DNA of 64,000 nt, from positions 310,001 to 374,000 of the forward strand of contig NZ_PCNZ01000003.1 of assembly GCF_002975175.1 (NCBI RefSeq), given 5' to 3'. Shown piece by piece: positions 54,266-62,294 of this stretch (within the stretch, counting starts at the first letter, position 1; each line of letters opens with the position of its first letter). Made by a program: the position numbers and the translations under genes. The notes under the pieces were generated by a model that worked only from the letters and a program-made list of their open reading frames with translations, had not been told where the DNA came from and ran no database searches. The DNA comes from Bacillus sp. MYb209 (GTDB lineage Bacteria > Bacillota > Bacilli > Bacillales > Bacillaceae_G).

Positions 54266-55684
54266 ATGTCCGACATTCCTGTCCAAATTGAAACCAAATA
54301 TCTCTTGAAGATTCTTGATAGTCTTGAAAGTGGGATAAATATTGTTGACAAAAATGGAACGATTATGTGGGTAAACCAAGCGTGTTGTAAGCTTTTTAAC
54401 AAAAGCAAGGAAGATTTGATTGGCAGGAATATTTTCGTTCTGAAAAAAGAGGGTGCGTTCACTCCATCCGTAATTGAAATGGCTTTACAAAATGGAAGTA
54501 CTGTAACCACTGTGCAAGAAATTACCGGTGGTAATAAGATGACAGTAACAGGGGACATTATTTTGGATGAGCAGGAAAACCCCATTTATTTTGTAGCACA
54601 TGGTCATGATATAAGCAATTGGATGGATAATGTTTCTAAACTAGAATGGGAAGAATTAGCCCCCGTATTGAAGCGGTATTTACTAGAAATAAAAAAAATG
54701 AATACCCGATATATTCTAATAAAGGAGGCACAGTCCTTTATCGGACATAGCAAAGTACATAATTTGCTTGCTGAAATCATGGAAAGAGTAGCAAGTGTTG
54801 ATTCAACTGTGCTTATTAACGGAGAAACAGGAGTTGGAAAAAACGTAGTTGCGAAGCGTATTCATGAATTGAGCGAACGAAACAGTCAACCCTTTGTTCA
54901 CTTAAATTGTGCAGCAATTCCCGATTCACTTCTCGAATCTGAATTGTTCGGCTACCACAAGGGAGCCTTTACAGGGGCTAATTCAAAAGGGAAAACAGGG
55001 CTCGTCAAAACAGCCGAAAAAGGAACGCTTTTTTTGGATGAAATTAGTGAACTTCCGCTACATCTGCAGCCAAAGCTCCTTCAATTACTACAGGACAAAA
55101 CCTATATGCCTATTGGCAGTTCACAGTTAGTAAAGGCTGATATTCGCATTATTGCAGCAACAAACCGCAAAATCGAAGAAATGGTAAAAGAGGGAAAATT
55201 CCGGTCCGACCTATATTATCGACTTCATGTTTTACCAGTAAACATTCCGCCGCTACGCGAGCGACATGAAGATATTTTTCCGCTAATCCATTTCTATTTG
55301 CAAAAGTATAACCAAATATTCAACCAAACACGTACCTTCTCGAAGCAAACGATAGGTGTTTTACAACGTTATCAGTGGCCGGGAAATATACGCGAGTTGG
55401 AAAATACTGTTGAGCAGCTCGTTATTATGGCTAAAAAGGAAGAAATCTCGATTCATGATTTACCAGAGCGCTTTCTCTCAGTAAGCATGGAAGAAGAAGC
55501 TTTAGAATCTCTGAAAAAAGGCAACAATTTAAGCGAGATTATCGAAAGTATGGAAAAAACAATTATAGAACAGGCATTTAAGGAAAATAAGACTACACGT
55601 AAAACTGCAAAAGTTCTTGGAATTACTCAAACTTCACTGATCCGTCGTTTAAAAAAGTACAATATTCGCAATGAAAAAGAATAG
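54266..55684 (+). CDS. PAS-domain sigma-54 activator
   Basis: 472 residues. An N-terminal PAS sensor (about 8-115: IVDKNGTIMWVNQACCKLFN) leads into the AAA+ domain (about 150-380) with Walker A NGETGVGKNVVAK, the sigma-54-contacting loop GAFTGAN, Walker B LFLDEISELPL and the R-fingers. A Fis-type HTH closes the protein (RKTAKVLGITQTSLIRRLKKY). AGGAGG lies 9 bases before the ATG. It surely activates the divergent -24/-12 promoter. Confidence 0.95.
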   Translation: MSDIPVQIETKYLLKILDSLESGINIVDKNGTIMWVNQACCKLFNKSKEDLIGRNIFVLKKEGAFTPSVIEMALQNGSTVTTVQEITGGNKMTVTGDIILDEQENPIYFVAHGHDISNWMDNVSKLEWEELAPVLKRYLLEIKKMNTRYILIKEAQSFIGHSKVHNLLAEIMERVASVDSTVLINGETGVGKNVVAKRIHELSERNSQPFVHLNCAAIPDSLLESELFGYHKGAFTGANSKGKTGLVKTAEKGTLFLDEISELPLHLQPKLLQLLQDKTYMPIGSSQLVKADIRIIAATNRKIEEMVKEGKFRSDLYYRLHVLPVNIPPLRERHEDIFPLIHFYLQKYNQIFNQTRTFSKQTIGVLQRYQWPGNIRELENTVEQLVIMAKKEEISIHDLPERFLSVSMEEEALESLKKGNNLSEIIESMEKTIIEQAFKENKTTRKTAKVLGITQTSLIRRLKKYNIRNEKE

Positions 55685-55930
55685 CGTTTTTGTTGTAGGG
55701 GGATTAATTTTTTTCTTAATTTGATGGCTATGAGGCGGTACCCGTTATGTACCCACGACTGTTGACTATAATAGCTTGCAGAGCAAACCTTATGCTGTAG
55801 ACTACACCGATTTACAGCATAAGATAGATTATATTAACCTCGTTTTTATTTCTGAAAATTCAAATAAATATCATTCCAAATTATAACATTTTATAATTTG
55901 GAATGATATTTATTTTATGTGATTGTAGTA
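55685..55930. other. two strong inverted repeats downstream of the activator gene
   Basis: CTTATGCTGTA / TACAGCATAAG (55789-55823) is followed by a 24-bp nearly perfect stem, AAATAAATATCATTCCAAAT and complement (55862-55915). The second is a likely terminator for the activator gene. Confidence 0.6.
55862..55917 (+). terminator. long AT-rich terminator stem
   Basis: A stem of about 24 bp with a 5-base loop (CATTT), unusually long. Confidence 0.6.
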
Positions 55931-55939
55931 GAACGTCTT

Positions 55940-56210
55940 GCGCGGCAGATTTGAGGTGTAGTACTGGTGGAAATCCACATTCTTATGTAGGATTATAGTT
56001 GAGTTCAGTGATCTTTCTAAATTCAAGGTTTTCAATAATTGTATCTGCAATTTAAAAAGCAAACTTTCTTTCTTGTATACGGTAATTGAATTTTGACTAC
56101 TGCCGTATGGCTACTTCACCTAAACCTTGATAACATGAAGAAAACTTATCTCGAAGCTGAAATGTTGTAGAATCTAGAATCCGAATAGTATTCTTCTTTT
56201 GTAGGAACAC
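55940..56210 (-). pseudogene. IS231 (IS4 family) transposase relic
   Basis: The minus strand gives IRILDSTTFQLRDKFSSCYQ, then LG, a one-base deletion, then SSHTAVVKIQLPY. This is the conserved DSTTF catalytic-Asp region and the GSSHTAGVKIQLEY block of IS231 transposases. Downstream stops break the frame, and the rest of the element is missing or unrecognisable. Confidence 0.8.
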
Positions 56211-56325
56211 AATTTATATGCATGATTTCACAAGTGCAATCCATACTATATTTAGGTCTTAATATCTAAAACCCTTATTTCAGTCTTATACCTAATAAAG
56301 CGCTCCTCTCTCTTCCTGGGGGCTA

Positions 56326-56355
56326 AGCAGTTAGCTTTTGCTAGCTGTTCTTTTA
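56326..56355 (+). terminator. terminator, AGCTTTTGCT-loop family
   Basis: AAGCAGTTAGC-TTTT-GCTAGCTGTT, then CTTTTATTTT. Confidence 0.6.
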
Positions 56356-56453
56356 TTTTATCTGAATAAAATTCCGAAACTTCCACATAATATCTATAAG
56401 CTGTTCACTTCAAGAATAGCGAACTAGTTTCTTTTGTTAATAAATTGCAATGG

Positions 56454-56482
56454 AGCGGTTAGCTTTTGCTAGCGGCTCTTTT
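56454..56482 (+). terminator. terminator, AGCTTTTGCT-loop family
   Basis: GAGCGGTTAGC-TTTT-GCTAGCGGCTC, then TTTTGTTTT. Confidence 0.65.
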
Positions 56483-56642
56483 GTTTTCATCATTAAATCG
56501 TTTGCATCATATATCGTAGTATTTCTTTCTATTATGTGAGCTCGTTACTTACCTTGAGAATTTGATGTTTTTCCTTAGAACATTCCAACGAATATTGAAT
56601 ACTTTATTTTCGAAAAATGCTCTATTTTACCAAAAGGTGATT

Positions 56643-56662
56643 TGACGATAATCGTCTTTTTA
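56643..56662 (+). terminator. short terminator hairpin
   Basis: GACGA-TAA-TCGTC followed by TTTTTATTT. The upstream transcript is unknown. Confidence 0.5.
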
Positions 56663-57031
56663 TTTATGAAAACTATACAAAATGAAATTTTTATATCAAT
56701 CTTCATCAAATTCTGTAACAGTTACATACTTTCAATGATTCTTTCTTTCTGCCACTCTCATTTGATTCGCCTGCGTTGTGTAAAATTGGACTACTAGAGG
56801 AAGTACGTCCAAAATTGCATCTCACCTTTTCCCTTTCTCACAAGATTACAAATTTATTAAGAACTAATAATTTTTATATCCTTTAAATTTGTCATCACAA
56901 GTAATTTTTATAATTAGTTCATTTCTCTATATAATTTGTGCATATGATTCCATTCAAAGATACAAAATATTTAAGTAACTATTTATAATTACATTGTTTT
57001 TATATCAAAATCCACAAAGGAGCTACATAAC

Positions 57032-57184
57032 ATGAATAAAAAAAATCTATTAAGTCAACAACTTGACGACGTGTCATCAGATGCTCTGAATACTCCTAGT
57101 AAGGCCCAAGAACAAATGCAAGAAACATCTCAAGAGGCACATAATCCGAACAACACCAATGTTAAAAAGAAAGACATTACTTAA
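57032..57184 (+). CDS. small hydrophilic protein of unknown function
   Basis: 50 residues beginning MNKKNLLSQQLDDVSSDALN and ending in NVKKKDIT. It is rich in Gln, Asn and Ser and has no hydrophobic segment, as seen in small spore or stress proteins. AAAGGAGC lies about 9 bases before the ATG, which is the main support. I do not recognise the family. Confidence 0.55.
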   Translation: MNKKNLLSQQLDDVSSDALNTPSKAQEQMQETSQEAHNPNNTNVKKKDIT

Positions 57185-57314
57185 GATTTACATGACGTAG
57201 ACTTACCAATTTTAGACGTATATAGAACAACGACCAAAAAGTAACTTTCAAAGGGAAAAATCTTAAGAACGAGTGAACTTAATTCTTTTCCCTTTTCCTA
57301 TTCAAATAACCATT

Positions 57315-57680
57315 TTATAACGCTCTTAAATACCCGATTTCCCTTGCATAATCACACATCTTTTCCATTCCTTCTTCTGGCCACCCACAATGAATACAGT
57401 ACAATCCGGCATAACCATTTCGCCAATTTGAATTATCATTACCGAATATAAAGTCCGTGAAATCTCTAATTAACCCCCACATCGTTCCGTCACTTGAGAA
57501 ATATCTGCATCGCTTCTTGTCATACGCATTGGAATAGTGGTCAACGAACTATAGATTTCTACCATCATGTTTAAAATAAGCTGTTCTATTTTCATCTTCA
57601 TAATGAAAGATATCCTTTTCGTGATCTGCTAAGTAACTAAGAAGTGAATTTACGATTTCAATGCGTTTTTGTTTGTCCAT
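57315..57680 (-). pseudogene. 122-codon gene with a premature stop
   Basis: One frame runs from an ATG at 57680 (MDKQKRIEIVNSLLSYLADH) to a TAA at 57315, interrupted only by a TAG at 57549-57551 (codon 44). The second part reads MWGLIRDFTDFIFGNDNSNW, then CIHCGWPEEGMEKMCDYARE. The intact frame on both sides of the TAG points to a recent nonsense mutation. The family is not recognised. AAAGGG is very close to the ATG, so the start is uncertain. Confidence 0.6.
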
Positions 57681-58120
57681 TTCCCTTTACGAATAATCTT
57701 TTTTATATTACACATACTACTTCTGAGCCGACTTCCCACCGGCTTCACTCTTTTCAAAACGGGGATTTCTCCTCCGTGTCATGCACAAACGGCGGTTAAC
57801 CTAGTCAGTTATCTGCCGTTTGTGCGTATAAACGTAAAAATTCTTGTCTACACTGTTTAGAGAAAACATCTTAAGCCATTTGTAGACATCTCCAGCACAG
57901 GTTATTTGTACGGCCGATACAATAAAAAGTATCGGTCTTATTTCTTTATCTCCGTATTACTTTTCGACAAAATAACACTTTTGTTTAATTTGTTTCTTTT
58001 CATTGGACAGCTCTTTAATTCTTACTCTCTTGTCGCCCACTACAAATGTCGAATAACCTGTACATAGTTACATTCAACTTGATAAAATGCAGATAAGGTA
58101 GTCAGAAAGGTGATGATGTT
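57681..58120. other. non-coding stretch with four consecutive hairpins
   Basis: Stems: AGCCG/CGGCT (57726-57744), ACGGGGA/TCCtCCGT (57759-57777), GCACAAACGGC/GCCGTTTGTGC (57783-57825) and GCCGATAC/GTATCGGT (57913-57936, then CTTATTTCTTT). No protein gene is convincing. A structured RNA is possible; the last stem resembles a terminator on the plus strand. Confidence 0.4.
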
Positions 58121-58291
58121 ATGTTCCAACAACAAAATAATAGGGATCGTGTCATGTTTTCTATGCAAGGTATCCCAACAAACAAAGCTAACATGAATCA
58201 ATTGCCAAAATGGATTAGAATATTTGGCTATTGTGCATTTACATTTATGACATTAAGCGCTTTATTGCTATTGATATTAAGTTTGAATTAA
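58121..58291 (+). CDS. small single-helix membrane protein, unknown function
   Basis: 56 residues starting MFQQQNNRDRVMFSMQG. A polar first half is followed by one membrane helix (about 33-55, FGYCAFTFMTLSALLLLILS). GAAAGGTGATG lies before the ATG. I do not recognise the family. It resembles short C-terminally anchored Bacillus proteins. A clean terminator follows at 58446. Confidence 0.6.
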   Translation: MFQQQNNRDRVMFSMQGIPTNKANMNQLPKWIRIFGYCAFTFMTLSALLLLILSLN

Positions 58292-58445
58292 ATTATTTTA
58301 TATAAAGAATCCAACGGGATATACAGACTTGTCCACTGTTCATAATTCTGTAACACATACGTACGAGTTCCTGTGTTAAACTAATCTTATTCAAAGAAGT
58401 CATTCGTTATTTATTGAATCAACAATTCTTAATACCCCGTCCCCT

Positions 58446-58476
58446 GCCCTAGCTCCCCTGCTAGGGCTTTTTGTTA
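58446..58476 (+). terminator. terminator hairpin
   Basis: GCCCTAGC and GCTAGGGC with TTTTTGTTATTT. It probably ends the transcript of the small membrane protein gene. Confidence 0.85.
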
Positions 58477-58675
58477 TTTCGATTTTTTCTATTAAATTCG
58501 TATTCTTCATAACTACCATCCTTTCAATTTGCTATGCTACTAATCATTTTTATAACTTCATCAGTATCTATAAGAAAATGAGCGTTTTTTTAAGTATGCC
58601 TGTTACATAATTACTGGATGTTTACCCTGGCAGTTCGCTCCCTCTTGCTCCTTGTACTTGCTGTACCGCTTAGTT

Positions 58676-58748
58676 ATAAAGTGAAACTTCAATCAGTGGA
58701 GGCTTTCTCCATCCCTGACTGATTGTCAGCCCGTTAGTGCGGGATAAA
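58676..58748 (+). repeat. bcr1-like repeat, copy D, internally deleted
   Basis: 73 bp with ATAAA at both ends. It starts GTGAAACTTCAATCAGTGGA and ends GTTAGTGCGGGATAAA, the same ends as the full copies, but the central GAGGTGGGAG part is missing. Confidence 0.75.
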
Positions 58749-58829
58749 ATTATAGTGTAACTATCTTTTTCTACGCTAAAATACCAAAAGCACTCGTTTC
58801 CATTAGTTGACAATCAAGTGCTTTAAATC

Positions 58830-59039
58830 CTATTTTCTATTTCCTCTCAAAATTTTCTTACGGGATTTATTTATGCCTTTAAATACATTAAATTCGTCCA
58901 CATTTGATTTTTTTCTTTCACCAGAACTACCTTCACCCGTACCCTTAGACTTATTTACTTTCCCTACATGATATACAAGTTCTTCAACATTCTGCTTAAA
59001 TTACAGTGCCGTATGCAAATTACTTTGAAATTCTACCAT
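58830..59039 (-). pseudogene. small 69-codon gene with an early stop
   Basis: GGAGATTAAGTG and ATG open MVEFQSNLHTAL, then TAA at codon 14, then the same frame continues FKQNVEELVYHVGKVNKSKG and a basic tail to a TAG. One nonsense change interrupts an otherwise intact hydrophilic reading frame. The family is not recognised. Confidence 0.5.
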
Positions 59040-59244
59040 CACTTAATCTCCTCTATCTCTATATTTTCAAGAAAATTATAATATGGAAAAATATTCAAAT
59101 GAACCGAATGTTCATATTTAATATACAATTAACTTCTATAACTAAAGATAAGAAAACACTCTTATCTTATTCCAACATAACGGTGTCGAGAGAATATGGT
59201 CTTACCCCAGTCAAGTAGACAGTAATAGATTAGGTGTCTTTTCA

Positions 59245-60140
59245 TTAAGCAGCCTTAGTTCCAAATTCAATAGGACTAAGGTTGTTTAATCTTTTTTGAA
59301 ATCTTTTTTTATTGTAATAGCTCATATATCTTTTAGTAGCCTTAAAAACTTCTGCTTTTTCATGAAACGTATGTCTATAAAAGCATTCTGCCTTAAAATG
59401 ACTAAAAAAGCTCTCTATACATGCATTATCGTAACAATTTCCCTTCCTAGACATACTCACGGTTATTTTGTGCTTTTTAAGTAATTGGTTATATTTTTTT
59501 GACGTATACTGATAACCTCGGTCGCTATGTAATACTGTTTCGTGGAATTTTCTTTTTCTTAAGGCTTTATTAACTGTGTCTGTAACTAATTTTAAATTGT
59601 TGTATTCGCTCATTTGGTAGGCCACAACTTCGTTATTGTAAAGGTCTAGTATCACGGAAAGATATATGCGCTTATTGTTAAAGGTAAGATAGGTTATATC
59701 TGTAACCCATTTTTCATTTGGCCTTGTAGTTGAAAACTCTCTGTTTAACAGATTTTCCGACACGCCGCATTGTTCTTTTAAACCAAAATGCCTCCACTTT
59801 TTCTTTCGAATCTTAGCTTGTATCCCCATTTTTCTCATTAAACGATATGCTCTTTTGTGATTTACCTGTAAACCATAATACTTTGTGAGCCATATACAAA
59901 TTCTTCGGTAACCATAGCTACCATTTATATCTGGATCTCGTTCGCATTCTACTATTTTAGACATGATAAATTGGTCCTCTTTCATCTTTTCAGAGGGATC
60001 GTTGATTCTTTTTTCCCACTTATAATATCCACTTCTTGAAACACCTGCAATTTCACAAAGCAATACAATTGAAAAGTTCTGTTTTAAGGTATGAATGACC
60101 TCGTATTCTACTGATTTAATTTTTTTGATCTCATCCCCTT
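59245..60140 (-). CDS. IS3-family transposase, orfB (DDE integrase)
   Basis: The catalytic frame reads from about 60140 (the ATG at 60063 is internal) to 59245. Visible motifs: HTH_21-like GSYGYRRICIWL, the first Asp in WVTDITYL, the second in VLHSDRGYQYTS, and the Glu in NCYDNACIESFFSHFK. The DDE triad is intact. It is normally made as an orfAB fusion by -1 slippage. An A7 run (60123-60129) at the end of orfA fits that. Because orfA is broken, the element is probably not autonomous. Confidence 0.88.
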
Positions 60141-60417
60141 TTTCGTAGCTAATAGCTTTTTTAAGTATGCGTTTTCCGCTTCTAATCGTTGTATTCTAGC
60201 ATCTTGATTTATTTCATTTGTTTGTCTAGATCTTCCACGTTTTTCTTGTAGGCCCAGAATCCCTTCATTTTTATATTTTTTAATCCATCTATCTATAACT
60301 GAATATGTAACTCCTAATTCCTTTCCAATTAATTGTACTTCCAATTCCTCTATGTAAGTACAATTCAATAGCTTTCATTTTAAAATCGATTGAAAAAGTT
60401 CTTCTAATTTTCCCCAT
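60108..60417 (-). pseudogene. IS3-family orfA, frameshifted
   Basis: The natural start is the ATG at 60417 (MGKIRRTFSIDFKMKAIELYL). The frame is then lost near 60330-60345, and the HTH (GVTYSVIDRWIKKYKNEGIL) and leucine-zipper part (RIQRLEAENAYLKKLLA) continue in another frame to 60108. A one-base change around ACAATTAATTGG explains it. Confidence 0.75.
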
Positions 60418-60517
60418 AAAAAAATCCCCTCTATTATAAACAGTAAAGTAACTTTCTTTCAACTGTCTACTATAAGGGGATCATATCAATACGCTAAAGT
60501 CATCTTTTTCTACCTTA

Positions 60518-60811
60518 TTATTTTACTAACTCTCCATTATAAACTTTTATATCAAGCGGAGCCGTTAAAAACTGTGCTGCTTTACTAACGAAAGATGTGA
60601 AGTGTTCACTCGTATTATGGCTCGCAACTGCTGTTTCATCTTTCCATACTTCTACCATTGTATAAACACTTTCTTTTTCAGTATCATTATATAGGTCGTA
60701 AGATACATTTCCACTTTCTTCTCTTGAACCATGAAGTAGTGGCTGAATTTCTTCTAAAAATGATTGTTGTTTTACTGAATCTACTTGAAATATTGCGTGA
60801 ATAATAATCAT
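60518..60811 (-). CDS. antibiotic-biosynthesis-monooxygenase-like protein (YgiN-like)
   Basis: 97 residues from the ATG with GAGGGGA 8 bases upstream; a GTG eight codons earlier lacks a site. ABM fold: IIIHAIFQVDSVKQQSFLEE, ESGNVSYDLYNDTEKESVYT, and HNTSEHFTSFVSKA. Such dimers oxidise quinols or similar compounds, or handle them. It is third in the MarR-nitroreductase operon, which suggests a role in quinone or electrophile stress. Confidence 0.85.
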   Translation of the reverse strand: MIIIHAIFQVDSVKQQSFLEEIQPLLHGSREESGNVSYDLYNDTEKESVYTMVEVWKDETAVASHNTSEHFTSFVSKAAQFLTAPLDIKVYNGELVK

Positions 60812-60856
60812 GGTGTTTCCCCTCTCATATTCCACTTATTTCTGTATTCTGTAAAA

Positions 60857-61495
60857 TTACTTCCACTCAGCAACTTTTTCAACTGGAAGACGTACTGATT
60901 GGTAACCACTGTCAGCAGCTTTTCCGATTGAAATTAACATAACTGGTACGTGACGTTCTTTATCTAATCCGAATGCTTCTGCGATTTGGTCTTTTTCAAA
61001 TCCACCAATTGGGCAAGTGTCATAACCGTGAGCACGAGCTGCTAACATAAATTGCATCGCTACAAGACCACCGTCAATTAGTACCGTATCTTTCATTACT
61101 TCTGGTGGAACCATTGAGAAGTAAGCTGAAAGTTTTTGCATTTGATCTTCTTTTACTTCAGCTGGCATTAATCCGCGCTCTACTGCTGTACCGTAAATTT
61201 CTTCTGCGTTATCAAAGTTGTTTAAGTCACCAAATACAGCGATCATTGCTGAAGATGTTTCTACTTGAGATTGATTAAATTTTGCAAGTGGCGCAAGTGT
61301 TGCTTTTGCTTCGTCACTTTCAATAACTAGGAATCTCCATGGTTGCATATTTACTGAAGATGGTGCAAGTGTTGCCTCTGTAAGAATTTCTGTCATTTCT
61401 TCTTTGCTAATTTTTACAGCTGGATCGTATTTACGAATTGAACGACGTCCTGTTAAAATTTCGTTAAAATCATTTGTTTTTACTGAGTTAGTCAT
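60857..61495 (-). CDS. NAD(P)H nitroreductase family (YdgI-like)
   Basis: 212 residues. FMN-binding nitroreductase with ILTGRRSIRKYDPAVK at the start, EATLAPSSVNMQPWRFLVIE, and QFMLAARAHGYDTCPIGGFE. It reduces nitroaromatics, quinones or similar oxidants with NAD(P)H. It lies 18 bp after the MarR gene. B. subtilis ydgJ-ydgI has the same pairing. It is probably induced when the MarR protein is inactivated. Confidence 0.9.
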   Translation of the reverse strand: MTNSVKTNDFNEILTGRRSIRKYDPAVKISKEEMTEILTEATLAPSSVNMQPWRFLVIESDEAKATLAPLAKFNQSQVETSSAMIAVFGDLNNFDNAEEIYGTAVERGLMPAEVKEDQMQKLSAYFSMVPPEVMKDTVLIDGGLVAMQFMLAARAHGYDTCPIGGFEKDQIAEAFGLDKERHVPVMLISIGKAADSGYQSVRLPVEKVAEWK

Positions 61496-61513
61496 AGTTG
61501 TATTCTCCCTTTT

Positions 61514-61942
61514 TTATAATTCTTTTATGTTTTCTTGAATGCGGTCTAACATCATTAAAAGATTGTCGCGTTCTTCTTCACTTAATCCTTTAAATGCCGA
61601 AGTAGCGAAACGCTCTTTTTCCTCTTGATACACTTGAATTTTATTTCGCCCCTCTTCTGTAAGAGAAACTAACGTAATTCTGTTATCATCTGGATTTTTA
61701 CGTCTTGTAATCATTCCGTTTGCTTCCAGCTGTTTTAAATGCCTCGTAATCGCGGCATTATCAATATTCACTTCTTGCTGAAGTGCTTTTTGACTAATTT
61801 CATCTACTTCATATAACTGAAGTATGAGCTCTAATCTAGACTGGCTCATACCGGTACACCCTTCAAACTTCGAACTTACTTCTTTATTGAGGAAGTGCAA
61901 TTTATATAAAATAATCGCTTCTTTTGAGCATGAACTTGTCAA
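61514..61942 (-). CDS. MarR family transcriptional regulator (YdgJ-like)
   Basis: 142 residues. Winged helix with LELILQLYEVDEISQKALQQ, then NIDNAAITRHLKQLEANGMI and the wing RRKNPDDNRITLVSLTEEGR. Cysteines lie near residues 5 and 29 (SSCSKEA, EGCTGMS) and could act as redox switches. GGAGGGG precedes the start. Two adjacent palindromes upstream (61977-62002) are its likely autoregulatory operator. Confidence 0.9.
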   Translation of the reverse strand: MTSSCSKEAIILYKLHFLNKEVSSKFEGCTGMSQSRLELILQLYEVDEISQKALQQEVNIDNAAITRHLKQLEANGMITRRKNPDDNRITLVSLTEEGRNKIQVYQEEKERFATSAFKGLSEEERDNLLMMLDRIQENIKEL

Positions 61943-61976
61943 ATTACCCCTCCTTTACATCCAAAACAAAAACGCT

Positions 61977-62002
61977 TGATGTATCAATAGTTGATATGTC
62001 AA
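61977..62002. promoter_or_regulatory. tandem palindromic MarR operator
   Basis: TTGATGTATCAA (61977-61988), TAG, then TTGATATGTCAA (61991-62002). Each is a palindrome and they are nearly identical. They lie 35-60 bp upstream of the MarR gene start. Confidence 0.7.
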
Positions 62003-62168
62003 TTAATATAATGGATACCGATTTAAAATGCAAGCATTTTGTTTTCACTATTTATTTTTTTGAAATTCGCCTATTAATATTTTTCCAAAATAAGGCGTTT
62101 TATGACGTTACAAAAAATGTAAATTACATTATAATAGTAATAATTTAAATGACTGGAGAGTGATTGTA

Positions 62169-62294
62169 ATGCGGCAATACACAAATAGAAATGAGGAAAT
62201 GAAAATGGAAAATGAAATGAGGATATTTATATATGACAACAATAAATATAGGGATTGTCGCGCACGTAGACGCTGGCAAGACGAGTTTGACTGA
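62169..62294 (+). CDS. possible leader peptide overlapping the Tet(M)-like start
   Basis: A 41-codon frame (starts MRQYTNRNEEMKMENEMRIF, ends RRRWQDEFD) with CTGGAGAG about 8 bases before its ATG. It overlaps the first 62 bases of the ribosomal protection gene in another frame. Translation of this frame could modulate the downstream start, as leader peptides do for other ribosome-targeting resistance genes. It may also be chance. Confidence 0.35.
   Translation: MRQYTNRNEEMKMENEMRIFIYDNNKYRDCRARRRWQDEFD

Larger units (their letters stand above)
56211..57031. other. gene-free stretch with three terminator-like hairpins
   Basis: No gene is seen. Hairpins with AGCTTTTGCT loops lie at 56326-56355 and 56454-56482, and a compact GACGATAATCGTC plus T-run at 56643-56662. 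Their host transcripts are unknown; small RNAs are possible. Confidence 0.5.
59190..60488 (-). mobile_element. IS3-family (IS150-like) insertion sequence
   Basis: About 1.3 kb with imperfect terminal inverted repeats sharing ATATG(A/G)TC at the outer edge and AGTAGACAGT at the inner edge. It holds the orfA and orfB reading frames. Target duplication could not be fixed. It lies between a relic-rich stretch and the nitroreductase operon. Confidence 0.8.

Noticed and set aside
59006-59218. 70-codon plus-strand frame next to the IS3 left end
   Set aside because: AT-rich, no ribosome binding site, runs into the insertion sequence end.
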